Below are positions 48,233 to 58,570 of a stretch of 64,000 nt of DNA, piece after piece. The notes under the pieces were generated by a model, which worked only from the letters and a program-made list of their open reading frames with translations, ran no database searches and had not been told where the DNA came from. The translations under genes were made by a program, and so were the position numbers. The stretch is taken from positions 8,989,774 to 9,053,773 of the forward strand of contig JASFXZ010000014.1 in assembly GCA_032209605.1 (NCBI GenBank). The letters are read 5' to 3'. Position 1 is the stretch's first letter. Each line of letters opens with the position of its first letter. This DNA is from Mactromeris polynyma. Its lineage: Eukaryota > Mollusca > Bivalvia > Venerida > Mactridae.

Positions 48233-50922
48233 TTACTCTAGTTCATACATTTTCACTACATCACTGAACGACATGGTAACAAACATTCTATTCAGTCCCT
48301 GATGAAAACACACTGAGAGTGGATGTTGTAATCCATCTCCTTGCTTCACAACCACACCAAGTTTCTTCCCATTCTCACTGAATTGTACCACATTATGTGA
48401 CTCATTCCGAACTACAAACATGTTTCCTCTACCATCAACACATACACCATCTACATCCTTCAGGTCAGTATCTGTAATAGTGGACAAATAATTTCCCATT
48501 CCATCAAAACATACAAGTCCCTTGGTCCAATCTCCAACAAACATTCTGTCTCGACTTTCATTGAATGTAACAGGTCTAATATCGGCGAACAGCTCATTCC
48601 CAGCATTGTCTCTTGTAATTGTCTTCAGCAGGGTACCAGTCATATCATAAACATAGAGTGAAGCATCAAGACAATCTGTCACATAAAGCTGACCATCCTT
48701 GAAAGCAATACCATAACAAAGATGAGACATTTTAATTTGTCTTGTAGGAGTCATCTTGTTATGAATGGAAACAAACTGGATCTTGTTGACTCTCCGATAT
48801 CCATCACTCCCACATGCAACAGCAACTTCATGTTTACTGATACAACATACACCACGGGGTACATAATCTAAAGTACAATAGTCAACAACTGACATCTTCT
48901 GTATATCAAAACGTTTTAGTTTCTTATTTGTACAATCTGTGACAAGTAGTTGGTTATCATGTGTCAGACAACATCCAAGGGAATGGCATCTCTTAGAATC
49001 ATGAGAAAGTTTTATAGTAATATTTCTACTTCCTTTGATTTTGTAGACGTCGTGTTTCTGCTTTCCATGTTTCTGTACTTGACCAATACCTTGTAAAGCT
49101 TGGATATATTCCATCAATGAATGGTCAGGAATGAATGATATCTCTATGTCTGTATTATGTTGTAATTCTTGCTTGATCTTCTCACTGTCTACTTCTTTTA
49201 TTTTTTCTTGAGCAATTTTCGTACAAACAAAACGTTGGGCTCTATTTCCTTCTGATTTATTTAACTTGTCGTCTGTCGTCTGCAAATCTTTACAGATGCT
49301 ATCAACACTTTGCTTGGCTTGTAGAATATTTGTTTCTAGTTGTTTGTATGCAACTTCTATTTCTTTGCGTGATGACTCGGCAATTTTACTCAAAATGGCT
49401 TCCAATGCTTTTTGGAATGTACTGACTTGACCTAAAACTTCTTTCTTTGCTTTCTTCAATGTCTGAAGTTGGAAATGTGTAGATTTACTTGCAGTTTCAA
49501 TGGATACCATCATTTCCTTCAGAAGACTGTGCGTCTGTTTGCAGTCAGACAACTTAAATATGGTGTCATTCATGTCTGGTATAGAATGGATGTGACTGTC
49601 TTGACAAGATCTGAAATGGAATGATTTATAATTACATTCTGCATAAATGTACAGAAAACACATAGGACGTTGTGACAATGTTCATAAGTAGCCTATTGAT
49701 TTTATTTATGTTAAACAAAATTGAACACCGACATACTTCAAGTATGTAGATCTATTGCTCGATTATTTACCTTTTTGGTTCATTACTCATCATGAATGAT
49801 AAAAACACATAAATTCTGTCCGTTGAATAAATTATTGCAAAATTTAAAAAAGGGAATAATTAAATAAATTTAATAAAATGAGAATGTACACATCTAATAT
49901 TTTGGACTAGGGCCATATCAGTATTTAAGGGATCATGGGTTCGAGCGCGGTTTTTCTGTGTTGTAGAGGTAGAGTGACTCTGGGTAATTCCGACACTTTA
50001 AGAGAAATAAATCTGTATTGATTTACCTATCTGTTATGATACACAGTAGATGTCGGAATTACCTGAACACACCATTTACTCATATTTCCATTTAGATCTA
50101 ATTATAATTCTGTAGTGGTGTGGGGAGACTGTCACCCGGTTAGATAAGTAGGGGTAGAGCGCCGTTTAGTGTGTAGGGGGCCTTAGGTTCGAGCCCCGGA
50201 TCGTGCATACTTTTTCCACTCGATTAACTTCGTGCTGGCAGCGGTGTTTTATGGCCCATGATGGTTGAACCTCAAATGCGGGAAAGGGGAATGAGTGCAG
50301 TGGAGAGGTAATTATAATTCTAACGTAAAGTTGATATTGATGTAAATAAAAGCATTACTTGTGATGTTTAAAGAAGCATGTAGAACAGCCAACAACATCA
50401 TGACCTTCACAGTACATATCAACAACTTTGCCTCTATGTATGCTACATTGTTCTGTTGGAATTTCCAACAAACATGATTGTTGACTGCTCGCTTGCTTTC
50501 CTTGAGTCAGGTGCATAAAACATTACATGCGATTTTTAACTCTACCGTAGCAAAATTAAAATCCATATGAATACAGATTCAGATTAAGCTTACTTGTGAT
50601 CTTTTGCAATGCATACATAGCAGCCAACAACATCATGACCTTCACAGTACATGTCCACTACTTTGCCTCTATGTAAGCTACATTGTTCTGTGGGAAAGTC
50701 CAGCAAACTAGATTGTTGACCTCCCGCATGATTTCCTTGTCTGACATCCTGCAAATTATGATTCTTCAATACTTGGACCTTCTTGTGGTCGTCGGTACAT
50801 GACTTACAACAATATCCACTGCATTCTACACAATATTTCACAGCTTCTACTATCTTGTTGTCTACTGCACAAGCAGTACACACAAAATCAAAGGCCTCAT
50901 TCGACATTTTCAGATGAGCCAT
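48233..50922 (-). CDS. TRIM-like B-box / coiled-coil / NHL-type beta-propeller protein
   Basis: Exons 50922-50594 and 49610-48233 join in phase 2 to give 568 residues. There is no RING. A divergent B-box 1 (residues 15-57: CTACAVDN, YCVECSGYCCKSC) is followed by B-box 2 (about 80-121: CSLHRGKVVDMYCEGHD, CYVCIAKDHK, split by the intron), a Lys/Glu-rich coiled coil (about 135-260) and a six-strand-repeat propeller (about 300-568; LLVTDCTNKKLKRFD, LYVTDCLDASLYVYD, MFVGDWTKGLVCFD, MFVVRNESHNVVQF). This is the TRIM2/3/45/56-like C-IV/C-VII type architecture that is expanded in bivalves. The family acts as cytosolic adaptors in innate immunity or RNA control; without RING, ligase activity is not expected. 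Confidence 0.85.
49680..50357. other. TRIM-like intron with tRNA-like relics
   Basis: A tRNA-like head at 50141-50206 (plus: GGGGTAGAGCGCCG then AGGTTCGAGCCCC) and a further GGGTTCGAGC at 49936 suggest one or two SINE relics. An 'AATTCCGACA...TGTCGGAATTACC' inverted pair spans 49985-50063. Confidence 0.45.
50358..50512 (-). pseudogene. Duplicated B-box 2 exon segment in the TRIM-like intron
   Basis: The minus strand encodes CLLEIPTEQCSIHRGKVVDM and YCEGHDVVGCSTCFFKHHK with no stop, closely matching the 3' part of exon 1. It ends in its own CACAA|GTAATG donor in the same phase 2. The homology begins mid-exon (about 50512), where no in-phase acceptor is evident, so use as an alternative exon is uncertain. 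Confidence 0.6.
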
Positions 50923-52480
50923 TTTCTTTTGATTTCAGAAATCAGAAATGGTAACAGGAAGCCAGCTAGCCGTCAATAGCTACATCCAATAATTACCTCC
51001 CTTACACCATAACGAATTGAGGCCCGTATAGAGGTTTCCATCAATGTTCACTCAAAAAACAGTTAAACTCGAGCACCTGAGACCTCCAATAGTCCAACTG
51101 TTACAAGTCGAACCAACACACCATCCTGATAGGGTCATCCTAAACACTACAAAGTCAAGCAAAGACAGACAAAGTGTACCAAAGCAGGCAAAGTGAAGCA
51201 AAGGCAGGCGAAGTGTAGCAAAGGCAGGCAAGGTGTAGCAAAGGCAGGCAAAGTGTAGCAAAGTCAAGCACATTCTAGCAAAGGCAGGCAAAGTCTAGCA
51301 AAGGCAGGCAATGTGTAGCTAAGTCAGGCTAATCTTTAACAAAGTCAGTTTAAAAAGACTTAGAAGTAATATTTAATTATTAAAACATATTTTCATTGTA
51401 ATTACAGCTAACTGTGACCGAAATTCAGGCATATTTGCATGTCAACTATATAGCCGTCTGATGCAAACTGTAGCTAAGTCAGTATAATTTTAACAATTAA
51501 AAAAACATATATTTGTGCCTTTTTTGTATTTGCGCTTGTTTATCGTCGCCACCGGTTTCCCATATGAGCGACGCCTCCTGAAGAATGTTGGTCATTTTTA
51601 ATTTTTGAGGATAGTACATGAGACGGAAGATGTCCCAGTTCCAGAAGTAACCCTAGTTTTTTTACATGCCCGATTTGAAGCATATCGTACACAGGACCTC
51701 GGGTTTTCAAAGTTTCGTCTGAAAGACTGTTAGTGTCGTCAGTGATGAAGCGGGGATCGAACCCCGTCTCATGTACATGCGCACATTTGTTCTTATTGGG
51801 TTACAACAATGTCCATAAAGGAGCTATGCAGGAGGCAAATCGTCTTAATATCATCGGACCTTTACATTCAACGCCATGTACAAGTTTGATCCCTATACTT
51901 GGGGCCTCCCTACATTTGTGTGGTAGTTAAATTTGAACTTGATGGACTAATTGTTGTCACAGATACTCACGTATATTCCCTGTCTAATGAGGGTCACGTT
52001 GCCTCTGAAGGGAGCTATGGTTTGTGCTTTTCGCCCTATACTATCAAGTATTTTCCTCCAAAGATGAGTGTAAGTTCGATCCTCCGTACCGGTCTCCTCA
52101 CATTGGCATGGTAGTTCTATTCGGTTTGGTTGGACTGATCAGTGTCTCAAATATTCATGCGTACCTTGTGTGGTCACATACCCTCTGTACTGTGATATGC
52201 TGCCTACATATTTTCCTCTTTAATGAAGCATATTTTCGTTGCCGATGTGATGAGAATTGCGATAACAATCTTCAATTTGTTTTCATGCCCTTACAGTAAA
52301 GTGTTACCCACGTTAGCAGCATTATCATGGGAATTGTATCAATTAAGTTTATCTAAAATTACGAAGTATCATCCACCAAGATCCCGTGTCAGGCCTCCTG
52401 TCCTTATGTTATTGACGACTAGACAGTCAAGGGAAGTTACTCTACATTAGGGAGACCCCAATCGCAACATCTCGGCAATT
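50923..52480. other. Upstream region of the TRIM-like gene with a short tandem repeat
   Basis: It holds a degenerate tandem array at 51165-51350 of a 20-bp unit, GCAAAGGCAGGCAAAGTGTA, about nine copies. A loosely duplicated segment of about 180 bp (51870-52000 and 52050-52180) shares GATCC...GGTAGTT...GGACTxxT. No gene is recognised. Confidence 0.45.
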
Positions 52481-52482
52481 GA

Positions 52483-53327
52483 CTATGAAACGACTGATAT
52501 AAACATTTTATGTGGTCCGTATATCGTTTCAAAGTAACTGAAGGCTAAACATTACACAAACTTTACTACAAAATGTCAAATAATCAAGTTAAATAAAGAA
52601 AATTACAAATCTATTCACCGATTTAGATTAACAGATTCATTCCCTCATCAAACACTATTTTGCGGCTCATGAGCGTCGAAACTGGTTACTCGAGGATTTA
52701 TTACAAACGTCATTTATTCATTATTGGCACACTCTCTGATAATGTAGATCTATTTTTGTTAATGTTTTGACGACATAAACTATATAATTATCAATTTATT
52801 TTTTTTTAGGAAACAATAGCGAAAATGAGCATAGCATGGCTTCAAGCTCGTGTACATATATGACATTTTTAAATTGACAGAAACGTAAGGTAAGAAAGAC
52901 AACTCAAGAAAGAACTCGGTTATATTTTGCCCTCTAATCGCAACATTTTGCCCTCTAAGCTCAAAATGTTGATACCTTTTGCTACATTTTGCGCTCTGAT
53001 CGTAAGAGGATGACTATGAAACGACTGATATAAACATTTTATGCGATCCGTATATCGATTCAAAGTAACAGAACGCTAAACATTACATAAACTTTACTAC
53101 AAAACGTCAAATAATCAAGTTAAATAAAGAAAATCACAAATCTATTCAATGTGAAGAACATTAACCGATTTAGATTAACAGATTCATTCATTCATCAAAC
53201 ACTATTTACTCTCTGATAATGTAGATCTATTTTTGTTGATTTTTTGACGACATAAACTATATAATTATTATTTTTGTCAGTTTTTTTAGGAAACAATAGC
53301 GAAAATGAGCATAGCATGGCTTCAAGC
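52483..53327. repeat. Direct repeat pair bracketing the 3.98-kb element's left side
   Basis: 52483-52855 and 53010-53327 share GAAACGACTGATATAAACAT through AAATGAGCATAGCATGGCTT then CAAGC. The first continues TCGTGTACAT as an uninterrupted sequence; the second is broken at CTTCAAGC by the element at 53328. Confidence 0.8.
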
Positions 53328-56300
53328 GGTATCAGGACATTTCGGACCACGGACATTTCGGACCAGACACTTCGGACCAGATTTATGGACACTTCGGACC
53401 TGATTTATGGACACTTCGGACCAGATTTAGGGACACCTCGGACCATCTATATGGACACTTCGGACCAGATTTATAACTTTAGTTAAGATTATGTTTCAAC
53501 ATTATTCATGTTTTAATAAATACTTGTAAGTAAATACTTGCTATATCAGTGATATGTAGTTGTTATCTTTGCGTATTTTAGCACATATTTATGGACACTT
53601 CGGACCAGATCTAGGGACACTTCGGACCAGATTTAGGGACACTTCGGACCAGATTTATAACTTTAGTTAAGACTATGTTTCAACATTATTCATGTTTTAA
53701 TAAATACTTGTAAGTAAATACTTGCTATATCAGTGATATGTAGTTGTAATCTTTGCGTATTTTAGCACATATTTATGGACACTTCGGACCAGATTTAGGG
53801 ACACTTCGGACCAGATTTAGGAACACTTCGGACCATGATTTATAACTTTAGTTAAGACTTTGGAGTCATTACGGGCTATCTTTAGGGACACTTCGGACCG
53901 TGATTTGGAGTCATTACGGGCTATCTTTAGGGACACTTCGGACCAGATTTAGGGACACTTCGGACCATGATTTATAATTTTAGTTAAGACTGCATAGTAC
54001 TACTGGCATTATTGTTTTTTATGATTTTTGTTGATTACTGTGTAAAATAAACTATTTCTATTAATATTTGTGTGATTTTTGTTGATTTATAAATGTACGT
54101 GTCATTGGTTACTATGTAAAATAAACTATTTCTATTAACATTTGTGTTTTCTTCTTACGTGCGTGACGAAAAGTCATATATATAAGATTATGGATTTTCA
54201 CAAAAAAATGTCAATTAATTAGTCAACAATCATGGTCCGAAGTGTCCTTATAGATGGTCCGAAGTGTCCATAAATATGTGCTAAAACACAAATATTACAA
54301 CTACATATCACTGATATAGTAAGTGATTTACTTACAAGTATTTATTAAAACATGAATAATGTTGACAGGCCCGGATCCAGAAATTCAAGACTGGGGGGGC
54401 CAATCATGAGGACCAATGATCCCTCCCTGGAGGGGGGTCCGGGGGAACTCCCCCTGAAGATTTGAACAATATAGGTATGAAATGGTGGCTTCTGGTGCAT
54501 TTCGGGGTCTAAAATTTGAGGACTCATTCATGAGAATAGCACTAGTATTATTTTGTTAAAAATACAAAATCGACCAAATTATACAAGTACCAACTTTTTA
54601 AAAAATGTCCTGGGACATCAATTCCTGTACCAACCCCAGTAAGATCTCCCCCGGAAATTTTTACAATATAGTTATGAAATGGTGGCTTCTGGTGCATTTG
54701 TAGGTCTAAAATTTGAGGACTCATTCCTGAGAAATGACTAGTATTACATGCGTCTTGTTAAAAATACAGATCGACCAATTCATACAAGTACCAACATTTT
54801 ACAAAATTTCCAGGGGACACCACTTTCTGTACCAACCCCAGTCAGATCTCCCCCGGAAATATTTTACTATATACATGTAGGTATGAAAGGGTTGCTTCTG
54901 GTGCATTTCGGGGTCTAAAATTTGAGGACTCATTCATGAGAATTCCACTAGTATTATCTTGTTAAAAAAAACGCAAAACGACCAATTCATACGAGTACTT
55001 ATATGTTTTACCAATGTCCACTTGTTGACGATTCATTGTTAACAACATTGACAGACGACATAAAATGCCACCCAAAGGCAAAGTTTTTGAAAACAAAAGA
55101 ACCGTACACTAGTCATGAATACTTATTGTGACTAAACAACATTAATTTTGATGACGGCTGCAGAAAATTAAAGATGAAAAAAAGAAACTTCGTGTGATGT
55201 CAAATTATCATTATTGTACCTTTACTAGTATACCATGATAGTTCTTTTTAAACAATTTTTTAAGAAAATGTGAAAATTAATGTGAAAGGAGGCTTATTCG
55301 GGATTTTTTTTTGGATTTTTTTGGCAAAACTTCAGGCCCAAGTATTACATTCCCTTCCATAAATTATTGAACTGATTAAAACTATTTTAAGAAAACTTAA
55401 ATGAATTCAGTAGAGCTAATATCAGGTTTGAATTTTTTACAACTCCCCATCAATTCTTTATCACTAAACACCACCACGACAGACCTCTGTTTACGTATGA
55501 TGTTCAATAATCTGTGTTTTACAGACGCTTTCAACTTATGTATATATATGCATGATAAGGAAATTGAAAGCGCCTGGCTGATATAGACTGAGCATACTAT
55601 TCTTCTAGACGGTCTCAAGGCCAATCAACACAACAGGGGGCCAAATGGCTACTGCTTCGGTCTCAAGGTCAATGAGCACAACAGGGGGCCAAATTTTATG
55701 GCACTTGCTTTCAGCTATACTGGTAGTATACAAGAGGAAATCGACCATAAATCGATGTATTGCATTTAAAATGCTAAAATAGTAGTGGATATAATTTTGT
55801 ATTTAGGAATAGAAAAAGGTCACTCCACAGCCGACTGGGGGGGGCCAAGGCCTCCTTGGCCCCCCCCCCCCGGTGGATCCGGGCATGGTTGAAACCAAAG
55901 TCTTAACTAAAATTATATAAATCATGGTCCGAAGTGTTCCTAAATCTGGTCCGAAGTGTCGCTAAATCTGGTCCGTAGTGTCCATAAATATGTGCTAAAA
56001 TACGCAAAGATTACAACTACATATCACTGATATAGCAAGTATTTACTTACAAGTATTTATTAAAACATGAATAACTTTGAAACAAAGTTTTAACTAAAAT
56101 AATAAATCTGGTCCGAAGTGTCCCTAAATCTGGTCCGAACTGTCAATAAATATGTGCTAAAATACGCAAAGATTACAACTACATATCACTGATATAGCAA
56201 GTATTTACTTACAAGTATTTATTAAAACATGAATAAAGTTGAAACAAAGTCTTAACTAAAATAATAAATCTGGTCCGAAGTGTCCCTAAATCTGGTCCGA

Positions 56301-57316
56301 AGTGTCCATAAATATGTGCTAAAATACGCAAAGATTACAACTACATATCACTGATATAGCAAGTATTTACTTACAAGTATTTATTAAAACATGAATAATG
56401 TTGAAACATAGTCTTAACTAAAGTTATAAATCTGGTCCGAAGTGTCCCTAAATCTGGTCCGAAGTGTCCCTAGATCTGGTCCGAAGTGTCCATAAATATG
56501 TGCTAAAATACGCAAAGATAACAACTACATATCACTGATATAGCAAGTATTTACTTACAAGTATTTATTAAAACATGAATAATGTTGAAACATAGTCTTA
56601 ACTAAAGTTATAAATCTGGTCCGAAGTGTCCATATAGATGGTCCGAGGTGTCCCTAAATCTGGTCCGAAGTGTCCCTAAATCTGGTCCGAACTGTCAATA
56701 AATATGTGCTAAAATACGCAAAGATTACAACTACATATCACTGATATAGCAAGTATTTACTTACAAGTATTTATTAAAACATGAATAAAGTTGAAACAAA
56801 GTCTTAACTAAAATAATAAATCTGGTCCGAAGTGTCCCTAAATCTGGTCCGAAGTGTCCATAAATATGTGCTAAAATACGCAAAGATTACAACTACATAT
56901 CACTGATATAGCAAGTATTTACTTACAAGTATTTATTAAAACATGAATAATGTTGAAACATAGTCTTAACTAAAGTTATAAATCTGGTCCGAAGTGTCCC
57001 TAAATCTGGTCCGAAGTGTCCCTAGATCTGGTCCGAAGTGTCCATAAATATGTGCTAAAATACGCAAAGATAACAACTACATATCACTGATATAGCAAGT
57101 ATTTACTTACAAGTATTTATTAAAACATGAATAATGTTGAAACATAGTCTTAACTAAAGTTATAAATCTGGTCCGAAGTGTCCATATAGATGGTCCGAGG
57201 TGTCCCTAAATCTGGTCCGAAGTGTCCATAAATCAGGTCCGAAGTGTCCATAAATCTGGTCCGAGGTGTCTGGTCCTAAATGTCCGTGGTCCGAAATGTC
57301 CATAATTCCTTCAAGC
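53320..57316. mobile_element. 3.98-kb foldback element of TGGTCCGAAGTGTCC subrepeats, 8-bp duplication
   Basis: The body 53328-57308 is flanked by CTTCAAGC at 53320-53327 and 57309-57316. The left end GGTATCAGGACATTTCGGAC and right end GTCCGAAATGTCCATAATTC are inverted. The left arm (53328-53985) carries GGACACTTCGGACCAGATTT units; the right arm (54233-57308) carries their reverse complement, interleaved with a unit of about 190-290 bp (TATGTGCTAAAATACGC, CACTGATATAGCAAGTATTT, AAACATGAATAATGTTG). A unique-looking centre (53986-54232) has no protein. The 8-bp duplication suggests a hAT-like mechanism. A second element is nested at 54366-55887. Confidence 0.85.
54361..55892. mobile_element. Nested 1.52-kb element, CAGGCCCGGATCCAG ends, 5-bp duplication
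   Basis: The body 54366-55887 begins CAGGCCCGGATCCAG and ends GTGGATCCGGGCATG, flanked by GTTGA at 54361-54365 and 55888-55892. Removing it restores the host subrepeat (AATAATGTTGAAAC). The interior has three tandem units of about 205 bp (each with GGTGGCTTCTGGTGCATTT then GGGGTCTAAAATTTGAGGAC) and G- or C-runs near the ends. No transposase is seen; superfamily unknown. Confidence 0.82.
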
Positions 57317-57319
57317 TCG

Positions 57320-58470
57320 TGTACATTTTGCCCTGTAATCGCAACATTTTACTACATTTTGCGCTCTAATCACAACATTTTGCTACATTTTGACCTGTAA
57401 TCGCAACATTTTTCTACATTTTGCCCTTTAATCGCAACATTTTGCTACATTTTGCCCTCTACTCGCAACACTTTGCCCTATAATCACAACATTTTGCTAC
57501 ATTTTGCCCTTTAATCTCAACATTTTACCCTCTAATCGCAACATTTTTGCTACATTTTGCCCTTTAATGGCAACAGTTTGCCCTTTAATCGCAACATTAT
57601 TCTACATTACGCATTTTAGGCACTTGCTAACGTTCTCTACATTTTGCTGTCTTAGTCACAGGTGGCCGGTGAGTAGCCATGACATTTAAAACCCGCATTG
57701 AACATTTTATTTTTTTCACTCTGTTCTTATAGTAAGATAAAGGTGTCCAACTTCATATGTATTTACAATGAAAATATATACACACATTTGCTATTGACGT
57801 ACTTTTCAAAGCCATTTCTCAACCAATACACACAAGGGATTTATGTCGACAGTGTATATACTCAAAAACTATTCACAAACAGAATATACTGTTTTTTTAT
57901 CGTCAAACATCAAGAATGGCTAGGTCGGACAACTTCCTACCGTTAGACCGAGTCGGTATTTTCAGAACAATTTTCGATGCGGGTTTTAAATGTCATGGCT
58001 ACTCACCGGCCACCTGTGGTCTTAGTCGACGTATTTTGCTACATTTAACCTCATTTTGCGGGCAAAATGTAATACTTCAAATCAAAATTTATTGAAATAT
58101 GTAACATTTTGCCCTATAATTGCAACATTTTACTGCATTTAGTCCTGTAATCGCAACGTTATTCTACATTACGCATTTTAAGCACTACTCTCCTTTAGCA
58201 TCGCGAGCTTATTCCGATACCTTCATAATCACCAATGTAACGGTAGTGGAATCAAAGCGCTGTGTGGAGCGTATTTAGGCACTTGCTCTTAATTAGACTA
58301 TTTTACGCATTTTAGCTACATTTGGCCAGCAAAATGTAATATTATAACATTTATGAAATACAATTGCATAATATTTGCTAAAAGTCACTAATTATGACTT
58401 TTAATAGGAATATTTTGCCACATTTTGCCACATTTTGTCACATTTTGCTACATTTTGCTACATTACGCAT
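57320..58470 (+). repeat. Array of AATCGCAACATTTTGCTACA subrepeats
   Basis: Degenerate tandem units of about 30-40 bp ('ATTTTGCCCTTTAATCGCAA', 'CATTTTGCTACATTTTG') run from the composite element to within about 100 bp of the RPN2 start codon. They are interrupted by the hAT-like MITE at 57657-58018. Related blocks occur at 52920-52990 and reversed at 45195-45365. Confidence 0.75.
57649..58026. mobile_element. hAT-like MITE, long copy, with 8-bp target duplication
   Basis: The body 57657-58018 (362 bp) has ends CACAGGTGGCCGGTGAGTAG and CTACTCACCGGCCACCTGTG, flanked by GTCTTAGT at 57649-57656 and 58019-58026. It shares about 45 bp of each end and the TTATAGTAAGATAAAGGT segment with the 159-bp copy at 3410-3568; its centre is extra. 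Confidence 0.88.
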
Positions 58471-58529
58471 TTTATGCAGACCCGTGTTATTGTTAACAGC
58501 CCGGACGGGTGAAAGACGTTACTTACGAA

Positions 58530-58570
58530 GTTCCCGGATGTCACACGTCCCCGGAAGTGACCTATTGAAA
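58530..58570 (+). promoter_or_regulatory. Probable RPN2 promoter with ETS-type sites
   Basis: CCGGAAGTGA at 58551-58560 and TTCCCGGATGT at 58531-58541 are ETS/GABP-like sites within 40 bases of the start codon, with no TATA box. This fits a housekeeping promoter; the role is inferred. Confidence 0.5.

Noticed and set aside
51052..51291. 79-residue Leu/Ala/Phe-rich open frame
   Set aside because: It is a translation of a degenerate 20-bp tandem repeat.
53330..57300. CRISPR-like regular spacing of TGGTCCGAAGTGTCC
   Set aside because: The genome is eukaryotic, the 'spacers' are themselves repeats, and the whole has transposon-like ends.
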